This document shows positions 54,555 through 64,000 of a stretch of DNA of 64,000 nucleotides, piece after piece. Position numbers and translations under genes: made by a program. This stretch comes from Thermothelomyces thermophilus ATCC 42464 (Eukaryota; Ascomycota; Sordariomycetes; Sordariales; Chaetomiaceae), in NCBI RefSeq assembly GCF_000226095.1, contig NC_016478.1:3462001-3526000 (forward strand), written 5' to 3'. Within the stretch, counting starts at the first letter, position 1. Each line of letters starts with the position of its first letter. The notes beneath the pieces were generated by a model. That model did not search any database, was not told where the DNA came from, and saw only the letters and a program-made list of their open reading frames with translations.

Positions 54555-57500
54555 ATGGCTACTAACGTCACGGCCGAATAGCTACTTGCCTAGCTCGGTC
54601 AACTCTAGCAGCGGATCTAGGAGTTAGACTAGAGAGATAAGGTTACTTAAGCCCGAATTAAGGAACTCGAGAACGGCGAAAAGTACTTGTAGAAACTGGT
54701 TAACGAGGCCTATACCAAAATCGAAGCGCTCGAGACTACTAAAGCAAGCTACATTAAGATCGAACTACCTAGCAAATATAGAGGAACTAAGGAGGATCTT
54801 ATAGGATTCCTAATAAACCTCTAATCCTACTTCCGGCTTAATAATAACAAGTTTCCGGACGACAAAGCCAAAGTTCTCTATATAGCTACGAGATTAGAGG
54901 GCAAGGCACTTAGATAGTTCGAGCCTATGTAGAACGACTATCTTACTAAGGAAGACAAAGACGACTAAGACGTGTTTATATAGGTAGTCTTCTAATCTTA
55001 TGACCGTTTCGAAGAAGAGCTTTAGAAGGTTTTTAGCGACAAAGATAAGAAGATTTATATATAAGAAAGACTCGCTAATCTCTAACAGACCAAGTTAGTA
55101 GCCTCCTACGCTATATAGTTTAGACAGGACATATTTAAGTCTTAGCTTAATAATAAGGCGTTAATGTAACTATTCTATAATGGCTTAAAGGAAAAGGTTA
55201 AAGACGAGCTATACAAATACGATTAGCCTAAGACCCTAGACGAATATATTATATAGGCTATTAGAATCAATAATCGACTCTATACATGAGAATAGCAAAA
55301 ACGAGGACAAATAAATAGAACCGCAGTTAAGGCTAATAATAAGAAAAAGCAAGTATATGTTAGTACCTCGTATAGGACGTACCTAAGAGCCATAGATATA
55401 GATATAACGTAAAAGCAGGACTAGAAGAAGACAACCAAAGACAAGTCTAATACTACCTACTATAACTATAGAAAGAAAGGGCACTATAAGCGAGAATGCC
55501 AGAGCCCGAAGAAAGAATAGAAACTAACCCCTAAGAAGGAAATTACGGCCATCGACGAAACCATTAAGGACGTCATCAAAGTAGCGGCTACAAGCTACAA
55601 AGACAGGGGTAGTAATATAGATAGTCTTGGATATGACGATAATGGTAAAGACGAACAAGTACCGTACTCCGAACTGGTCACTATAGACCTAGAGACAGGT
55701 CTCGCCAAATAGGACATGGCAAGAGGATATATACTGCTAGTTTCGATTCTCCCGGCCTTAAGACAGTAGGGTTTTACGGTCACGTAGAGGTAGGATAGAT
55801 CGTAGACAACCGACACCTAAGGAATCGAAAGACCTAGACCTAATGCTCTATTCCTCTAGGAACGAATCGAATGGTATCATAATGAAGTTTTCTGGCTTAA
55901 TACGGAACTACGTGAACGGGATAGACACTTGATCCGACCTACCTAGTAGAGCGATAGAATACGGGATGAAATAAGGGAACTCTAATATATCGTAAAAACC
56001 ATTAAAGGAGAATAGCCTGCGATATATAATAGGCCTAATAGCTATATCGAGTATCTTAACGGCTAGTAACTTAGCAACGATATGTAGAACCTAGAATACT
56101 AGTTTATACACGCGAACCGCGGAAAAGATAAGCGTATGTGGGAAAACTACTAGAAGAAATACTCCTACCTTAGCATTAGAGTACCTACGGCCTATATATA
56201 GTAGGAAGGATTTGGAAAAGAGTTCTAATACCTTCTAGGCGACGCTACACGACTATACCCACGACACGAGGTATATATATAAGTGCCCTAGTTCTAGTAT
56301 ATAGCATATAAATGCCGATACCACTTTCGCGACAAATTCGAAAACAATTACTAGCCGACCCGACAAGGAAATGAGGATAGAAGCCTCTGCCCTATAGAAT
56401 GGGTCTATAATATAGGAAATAGAGCGGCCGAATTGCTCTGGAAGATCGAAGCCTACGATCTAGAAGGCATTACGATAGTTCCAAGACGAGCCTAGCCTAG
56501 GCACTACAGAACCAGACGAGATATATAGGACTCGTGTTAGAGTAACGATTACCTCTATCACGTAGACAAAAAGAAATTGCGAATTCGGGAGCTTTAGACA
56601 AAGCTATAGCACGCTTGACAGAAAGTAGAATAGACCTAATAGTAGGAAGCCGTAAGCACTTAATGGCTTACGGAAATGAGCACGATTGACGAAGCTACTA
56701 TTAGCTAAACAACCGAAAAGGTTAGCACTGACCTAGGAAATGGGTTAGGGCCCTTCGAGGGGCCCGGAAACTATTAACGCCTATATAGTAGCAGGTAGTA
56801 GCGTAATATAGGAGGAACTAGTATAAGAGACCACTATATCGAGACCTCCTAGTAGAAATATAGGAAATCGCTATAATCTTTGGACGACGGCGGCAAGACA
56901 AGCGATTATGGATAATAGTATAATAGAAATAGCACGAAATGCTCGTACTAGTAGACAGTAAAGCAGAGATAAACCTGATTTTGCTAACGCTTATAAATTA
57001 GCTATAGATACCCTAGAGAATAAAGCGGAAGTATAGTATAGTCAAAAGGCCATTTCCGACACAATAGGTATATAGGGAGACCAAACCGATCGATATCACT
57101 ATGGTAGGAAAGACTATAGCAGTCGTATTTAGCATTATAGATATAGGCAATGACAAAGACATAATATTAGGGTTACTATAGTATAAAGACTATAACCTAG
57201 ACATTAGCTAGAAGAATGGTAGCTACCTATAACCCTAAATAGAGTTATATTTGACTAATAAGATAGGGAGTATACAAGGATCGTGAGCGGATGATGCTTA
57301 AGGGAAGGCATGTCTTACAGATCTACCGCAAGAGATAGATAGTGGTAGGCAGACCACTATAGACTCTAGAAGAAGCGGCATAACGACACTAACATTACGA
57401 TAGGAGGAACGAGCTAAACCGCCGATAGCTGTTCTCTCTGTTAACAAATACAGAGCACTATAACTAGAGTAGTAGGTTGAGACAGGAGAAATCGCTAGCA

Positions 57501-60100
57501 TCGCTATAGATAGAACCAAGTTTGTATACTATCAGAAAGCCGAGAGACGAGACAAGACTAGGGAAGTACCAAAGGAATACAAAGGATACCTAGCATTCGA
57601 ACCAAAGTATTTAGAAGGACTACTAGAGCACGGCCTATAGGATTACGAGATTAAGCTTAAGGAAGGAGTATAACTAAAGTTCTTTAAGATTTACTATACG
57701 AGCTAGATATAGAATGAAGAACTTAAGCAATACTTAGAGGAGAACCTTTGAAGAGGATATATCTGCCCGTCGACATTGCTAGCAGGTTACCTAATCTTGT
57801 TTGTGCCTAAGAAAGACAGAAAGCTATAGTTATACGTTGACTATTAGTAACTTAACGAATAGACTGTAAAAAACCGATACCTATTACCGGTAATCTTACG
57901 GCTCTAAGATTAGTTAGCAGGAGCCTAATATTTTACGCGTCTTGACTTGCCATCAGCCTATAACTATATATAGATCAAAGAAGGCGACGAGTAGAAAACG
58001 GCCTTTAAGACACCCTATGGCCACTATAAGTACCTTATCATGCCATTCGGACTTACGAACGCGTTAGTAACGTTCTAAGCCCTGATTGATCAAGCTATCC
58101 GACCCTTTCTCGACAAATTTACGGTATATTACCTTGACGATATATTTATCTTCTCCAAAGCGATAGACAAATACCAGAAGTATATAAAAGTAATATTAAA
58201 CATATTATATATATATAAGCTATTAGTTAACAAGGAAAAGAGCGAATTCTATATTAGGAAAACGGTATTTTTAGGATACGAGATATCTCTAGGACAAATC
58301 TAGATAGAACCTTTAAAGATTAAAGCTATTAAGAATTGGCTACGACCGACGTCAGTTATAGAAGTACGAAGCTTCATCGGATTTATAAACTTCTACCAGA
58401 TGTTCATTAGGAACTTTAGAGCGATCGTACGACCTTTATACGAACTTACCAGGAAGAACGCTAAATTCTAATAGGAAGAGTAACATGAGCAAGCACTTAC
58501 GTAGATCCGCGACGCCATTACTAAAGACCTAATACTGGTATTGCCAGACCCTAAGAAGCTATTTGAGGTAGAAACGGACGCTTTAGACTACGCTATTAGA
58601 GGACAATTAGGACAATAAGACAGACAAGGAAAGCTACATCCTATAGCCTTCTTTTTAAAGAAGCTCGATAGACTATATCTTAATTATCCGATCTATAACA
58701 AGGAACTACTTACAATTATTAAAGCTTTTAAGGAATGGCGACTATACCTTAATAGTATAATTAAACTAGTATAAGTATATATAGATTATAAGAATTTACG
58801 ATACTTTATGACGACAAAAGAACTTAACGGATAACAAATATGATAGGTAGAATTCCTCGCGGAATTTAACTTTGAGATCTGCTATAAGAAGGGTAAAGAG
58901 AATGTATAAGCAGATGCCTTAAGCCAATAAACAGATCATATAGAAGGACGAACGGAAATAACGCCACCGTTATTCAAGGAACGAATAGACGGAACGCTAT
59001 ATTACGAAACGCAGATACCCGTGGAAGATAACCTACTTGACTCGTTCCTAGAATATTACGTAATCTTTCGAGAAGAAAGGATCGACGAAGCACAGTATCA
59101 AGTAACACCTAGACTAGCGGTACCTAACGAAGTAGAAGAAAAAGATAGGAAACTCTAGTACTAAGGCAAAGTATATATCTATGATAAAGACTAATAGCTA
59201 CGAATGATTCGAAAACTCTATAAGTCGAAACTTAGAGGATATAAAGGAGTTATGAAGACTGTCGCACAAGTCAAGAAACACTACAACTTTCCATAGTTAA
59301 CGATATAAGTTAAAGAAGTTATATAGAGCTACGACATCTACAATCAAAGCAAAACAGTATAATATAAGCTATATAGGCTACTTTAGCCATTGCTAATAGC
59401 TAACAAACTATAGAGTTTAGTTATAATAGACTTTATTACAAAACTGCCAAAATCTAAGGACACGGCTATAGGGGTAATCTACGATAGTATTCTCACTATA
59501 GTAGATCGCCTGACTAAATAGGTATACTTCTTCCTATATAAGGAGTCCTAGACAGCTAAACAGTTGGCGGACGTGATCTATTAGCAAGTCGCATTAGTAC
59601 ATGCTTAGCCACAAGAATAGATTACCGATAGAGATACCAAGTTCGTATCGAAGTTCTGGCAAGCGTTAATGTAACGATTAGGCATTAATAGTAAGCTGTC
59701 GATAGCATTTTACCTACAGACTAACGGACAAACGAAGCGACTAAACTAAGTTATCAAGTAGTACCTCCGTTCTTACATCAACTACCAGCAAGACAATTAG
59801 GTCATACTGTTACTAACGGCGTAACTCGCTTATAACACGACGCTAATAGAAACGACCAAAGTCACACCGTTCTTCGCGAACTATAGATATAAAGCAGACC
59901 TTAGGCAAGGACTAGAGGTCATAGTGCTAAGAGTAGCAGTCAAAGTAGAACAAATACACACAATGTATGAGAAACTCAAAAAGGAACTCGAGTTTATCAA
60001 GATCAGAATAAAGAACTACTACGACAAATACAGGCTCGAGGGACCTTGCCTAGAGAGGGGAGACAAAGTCTACCTGATTACACGAAACTTACAAACTAAA
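54555..60100 (+). pseudogene. Chromovirus B gag-pol remains
   Basis: A possible gag ATG is at 54555. A CCHC knuckle remnant ending KKGHYKREC lies at about 55,450-55,505. The protease motif LVDSKAEINL is near 56,948. RT runs about 57,700-58,200 with TRLDLPSAYNYI and an intact YYLDDIFIF active site. RNase H has EVETDALDYAIRGQLG (about 58,565). Integrase runs from about 59,100, including QITDRDTKFVSKFWQ and LERGDKVYLITRNL at its end (60,100). Dozens of TAG/TAA codons replace Gln and Trp. The frame stops without a chromodomain. Confidence 0.85.
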
Positions 60101-60108
60101 TAACTAGG

Positions 60109-60285
60109 CTACGAACAAGCAGACGCTATGTCAGAACCATCGTAAGAACGACCCCGACGTACACACTTGTTACAGCGAGAAGAGCCTGACGCCATACGAC
60201 AAGCCAAGTTCCGCTTAAAACACCACAAACACGGCATGACGTCTACGCCAGAGGAGTCAATAAAAGAAGCAAGTGCGGCGCGCTG
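60109..60285 (-). pseudogene. Antisense Cys-rich ORF fragment in chromovirus B
   Basis: 58 open codons opposite to pol, just after the truncated integrase, with a stop at 60111-60109. It encodes a cysteine cluster, CLWCFKRNLACRM, then RCNKCVRRGRSYDG, matching in spacing the antisense ORF of element A. Here nearly all Cys are kept and there is no internal stop, and its base composition is less A/T-shifted than its neighbours. The downstream coiled-coil part is missing. Upstream of 60285 the frame is closed by a TAA that could have been Gln. Confidence 0.6.
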
Positions 60286-60458
60286 TTAGGATTTCGAAGA
60301 TTAGCGCTTAGAAATATAATCTGCTATCTTATTAGCTACTAGTAGTACAGAAAAAAGGGAAAAAAAAAATTACGAGGTATACGTAGAAAAGGATATTAGT
60401 GCTATTTAAAACGACCTAAGAGGGCTTTTAGGTTAAAAGCCTTAGAGGGAGGGCATCG

Positions 60459-60884
60459 TGTCACAGAAATATATATACAGCTGCTGCCTAGGCCACTAAT
60501 ACAAACGGGCCAATCAAGCCGAAGAATGATAGACCAATTAGGACAGGATCACACTTGGCAAAAAACGATCCTAGCAGAGGATCACTAGCTCACAACGTAA
60601 TCTAGGTAAGCCAGTACAGAGGATCACCACGACCGCTAGTGATCCTAGGATTATATATATATATAGATAGTCACTCGTTATAGTGGACTCTAGGAGTTCA
60701 CCAGTGGTAATAATCATAATTATAGTACTTATACCAAGTATTGCTAATTACTGTGAGAAACAACTCTAAGTGTTGTTGTAAACCCTTTGGCTTTACCGAA
60801 TCCCTTAGACGACCTGCCTGCCTGTCCTGCTCAATCTACCTCGTCTGAACCCTTTCAGAAGAAGTCTGAGCTAGGTTCGTCACA
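60459..60884 (+). repeat. Chromovirus B 3' LTR
   Basis: 426 bp, TGTCACAG...TTCGTCACA, with both canonical ends intact. It is followed by CTTTTT and the resumed sequence of chromovirus A. Confidence 0.88.
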
Positions 60885-63800
60885 CTTTTTAAGCTTCTCG
60901 TATAGTATGTATATTTGTTCTGCTTTAACTATTGCTCTTGGCACTATAACCTCTAGTCCTTGCCTAAGGTCTGCTTTGTATCTATAGTTTGTAAAGAACG
61001 GTATAACTTTAGTCGTTTCTGTTAGTGTTATATTATAGGCAAGTTATACTATTAGTAATAGTATAACCTAGTCGTCTTGCTAGTAGTTAACGTAAGAACG
61101 GAGGTACTACTCGATAACTTGGTTTAGTCGCTTTGTTTGTCTATTAGTCTATAGGTAATATGCCGTTAATAGCTTGCTATTAATACCTAATCGTTACATT
61201 AATGCTTACTAGAACTTTAATACGAACTTGGTATCTCTGTCGGTGATCTATTCTTACGGCTAAGCGTACACTAATACAACTTGCTAATAGATTACATCTG
61301 CCAACTATTTAGCTATCTAGGACTCCTTATATAGGAAGAAGTATACCCATTTAGTTAGGCGATCTACTATAGTAAGGATACTATTATAGGTCACTCCTAT
61401 AGCTATATCCTTAGATTCTAGTAGCTTCGTAATAAAGTCTATCATAACTAAACTCTATAGTTTGTCAGCTATTAGCAGTAGTTAGAGTAGCCTATATAGC
61501 TTATATTATGCCGTTTTGCTTCGATTGTAGATGTCGTAGCTCCGTATAACTTCCTTAACTCGTATCGTTAGCTATAGAAAGTCGTAGTGTTTCTTAACTT
61601 GTACGACAGTCTTTATAACTCCTTTATATCCTCTAAGTTTCGATTCGTAAAGTTCTCAAATCATTCGTAGCTATTAATCCCTATTGTAGATATATACTTT
61701 GCCTCAGTACTAGAGTTTCCCATCTTTTTCTTCTACTCTATCAAGTACTACTAGTCCAGGTATTGCTTAATACTATACCTCGTTAATCCTTTCTTCTTAA
61801 AAGATTACGTAACATTCTAGGAACGAGTTAAGTAGATTATCTTCTACAGGTGTCTACGTTTCGTAATATAGCGTTCCGTCTATTCGTTCCTTGAATAACG
61901 GTAGCGTTATTTCTATTTATCCTTCTATATGATCTGTTTGTTAGCTTAAGGCATCTGCTTATACGTTCTCTTTGCCCTTTTTATAGCAGATCTCAAAATT
62001 GAATTCCATAAGGAATTCTGCCTATTGTATTTGTCATCTGTTAGGCTCCTTCGTCGTTATAAAGTATTACAAATTCTTGTAATCTATATATACTTATACT
62101 AGTTCAATCGTGCTACTAAGGTATAGTTGCTATTCCTTAAAAGCTTTGACAATCGTAAGTAGTTCCTTATTATAGATTAGATAATTAAGACATAGTCTAT
62201 TAAGCTTCTTTAAAAAGAAGGCTATAGGATATAGCTTCCCTTGTTTGTCTCGTTATCCTAACTATCCTCCAATGGCGTAGTCTAAAGCATCTGTTTCTAC
62301 CTTAAATGGCTTCTTAGGGTCTAGTAACACTAGTACTAGATCTTTAATAATAGCGTTACAGATCTACGTAAATGCTTGCTCGTGCTATTCTTCCTATTAG
62401 AATTTAGCGTTCTTCCTAGTAAGTTCGTATAAAGGTCGTACGATCGCTCTAAAGTTCCTAATAAACATCCGGTAGAAGTTCGTAAACCTAATGAAACTTT
62501 GTACTTCCGTAACTGACGTCGGTCATAGCTAATCCTTAATAGCTTTAACCTTTGAGGGTTCTATCTAGATTTGTCCTAGGGATATTTCGTATCCTAAAAA
62601 CACCGTTTTCCTAACGTAGAATTCGCTCTTTTCCTTGTTAACTAATAGCTTATATATATATAATGTATCTAGTACTACTCTTACATGCTTCTAGTATTTA
62701 TCTATCGTTTTAAAGAAGATAAGTATGTTATCAAGATAATATACTATAAATTTATTAAGAAAGGATTAGATAGCTTGATTAATTAGGGCTTAGAACGTTG
62801 CTAGCGTGTTCGTAAGTCCGAATAGCATAACGAGGTACTTATAATAGCTATAAGGTGTCCTAAAGACCGTTTTCCACTCGTCGCCTTCTTTGATCTATAT
62901 ATAGTTATAGGCTAATGGCAAGTCAAGACGTATAAAATATTAGGCTCCTGCTAACTAATCTCGGAGCCGTAAGATTAGCGGTAACAGGTATTAGTTTTTT
63001 ACGGTCTATTCGTTAAGTTGCCGATAGTCAATATATAACTATAGCTTTCTATCTTTCTTAGGTATAAACAGGATTAGGTAGCCTGCTAGCAATGTCGATA
63101 GGTAGATATATCCCCTTTAAAGATTCTCCTCTAAGTATCATTTAAGTTCTTCGTTCTATATCTAGCTCGTATAGTAAATCTTAAAGAACTTTAGTCGTGC
63201 TCCTTCCTTAAGCTTAATCTTATAATCCCATAGGCTATACTCTAGCAATCCTTCTAGATACTTCGGTTCGAATACTAAGTATCCTTCGTATTCCTTCGGT
63301 ACTTCCCTAGTCTTATCTCGTCTCTCGGCTTTCTAATAGTATACGAACTTGGTTCTATCTATAGTGATGCTAGCGATTTCTCCTATCTCAACCTACTACT
63401 CTAGTTATAGTGCTCCGTATTCGTTAACGGAGAGAATAGCTATTAGCGATTTAGCTCGTTCCTCCTATCGTAACGTCGGTGTCGTTATACCGCTTCTTCT
63501 AGAGTCTGTAATGGTCTGCCTACTACTATCTGTCTCTTACGGTAGATCTGTAAGATATGCCTTTCCCTAAGCATCGTCTGCTTACGATTCTTGTATGCTC
63601 CCTATCTTGCTAGTTAAATACGACTCTGTTCGGGGTCATAGGTAGCTACCATTCTTCTAGCTAATGTCTAGGTTATAATCTTTATACTATAGTAATCCTA
63701 ATATTATATCTTTATCGTCGCCTATATCTATAATACTAAATATAACTACTATAGTTTTTCTTACTATAGTAATATTAATTAGTTTAGTCTCCTTATATAC

Positions 63801-64000
63801 CTATTATATCAGAAATAGCCCTTTGACTATGCTATACTTCTGCTTTATTCTCTAGAGTATCTATAGCTAATTCGTAAGTGTCGGCGAAATTAGGTTTATC
63901 TCTACTCTACTATCTACTAGTACAAGCATTTCATGCTATCTCTATTATACTATTATCTATAGTTGCTTGTCTTGCTACTATCGTCTAAAGATTATAGCGA
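60885..64000 (-). pseudogene. Chromovirus A pol remains (integrase, RNase H, RT)
   Basis: Read on the minus strand from the window end leftward. RT lies at about 62,500-63,150 with the box YYLDNILIF near 62,720-62,750, RNase H at about 61,950-62,480, and integrase down to 60,885. It aligns in reverse with 57,000-59,970 of element B. The plus-strand open frame at 63349-63570 is the shadow of this conserved region. Confidence 0.82.

Larger units (their letters stand above)
54065..60884 (+). mobile_element. Chromovirus B, rightward, nested in chromovirus A
   Basis: Its LTRs are 54065-54488 and 60459-60884. A polypurine tract ending GAGGGAGGGCATCG precedes the 3' LTR. It is flanked by T-rich CTTTTT on both sides, consistent with a short target duplication in a homopolymer, though the exact bases are ambiguous. 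Gag, protease, RT, RNase H and integrase follow in Gypsy order. The family is the same as element A, with high similarity along the shared parts. The chromodomain segment present in A is missing here. Stops are of RIP type throughout, while a few active-site motifs survive. Confidence 0.88.
52470..64000 (-). mobile_element. Chromovirus A, leftward, split by chromovirus B and cut by the window end
   Basis: The 3' LTR is 52470-52893, followed on the plus strand by the reverse of a polypurine tract. The pol 3' end (chromodomain and integrase C-terminus) occupies 53640-54064. The element is then interrupted by element B (54065-60884). It resumes exactly where it left off, inside the integrase C-terminal codons KLKKELEF, and continues to 64000 with integrase, RNase H and RT. 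Its RT box reads YYLDNILIF (one Asp changed). The 5' LTR lies beyond the window. Confidence 0.88.

Noticed and set aside
57298-57519. 73-codon minus frame, with a matching one on the plus strand at 63349-63570
   Set aside because: Present in both chromovirus copies because it is antisense to the same conserved protease/RT stretch. It is not at the position of the accessory antisense ORF and lacks features.
1-64000. CRISPR arrays, bacterial operons or ribosome-binding sites
   Set aside because: The window is eukaryotic (spliced genes, LTR elements), and no regularly spaced direct repeats were seen.

Overview
The window looks like a filamentous ascomycete chromosome segment, probably from a Sordariomycetes-like fungus; that placement is an inference. 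The introns are short (51-290 bp), with GTRNGT-type donors and CTRAC branch points, and the gene set is fungal (Ras exchange factor, alkyltransferase-like protein, HNH_2-type nuclease, RBR ubiquitin ligase, secreted phosphatase-lectin fusion). The transposons are saturated with C-to-T/G-to-A changes that turn CpA/TpG into TpA, the signature of repeat-induced point mutation (RIP).

Layout. Positions 1-765 are ordinary flank without a supported gene. Positions 766-15078 hold one degenerate Copia retrotransposon read leftward (211-bp LTRs, target duplication CCATA). A chromovirus-type Gypsy element (1102-8323, 324-bp LTRs, duplication AGAAG) is nested in its 3' part. Positions 15084-46117 are a roughly 31-kb gene island of balanced composition. 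From 46118 to the end is a second TE block: a Copia copy of the same family read rightward, broken by a LINE, whose 5' side is cut by a chromovirus (A, leftward), which is itself split by another copy of its own family (B, rightward).

Genes of the island, left to right: a divergent protein kinase (+), a coiled-coil protein of unknown function (+), a decayed relic with zinc-finger-like C-terminus (+), an HNH-domain protein (-), an RBR E3 ligase with two phase-matched candidate last exons (+), a histidine phosphatase with a C-terminal PCNA-binding-type motif (+), an Atl1-type alkyltransferase-like protein (-), a CDC25-type Ras GEF with SH3 domain (-), and a secreted endonuclease/exonuclease/phosphatase-fold protein with a jacalin-like lectin tail (-). 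They form no evident pathway. Two of them (Atl1-like, and the phosphatase if its PIP box works) touch DNA repair or replication.

The least expected pattern is in the transposons. The Copia and both chromovirus families each keep the remains of an open frame lying antisense to gag-pol, between the end of pol and the 3' LTR, converging on pol; at least one family's version is cysteine-rich. All gene models were built by hand from splice signals and reading frames, without database search.
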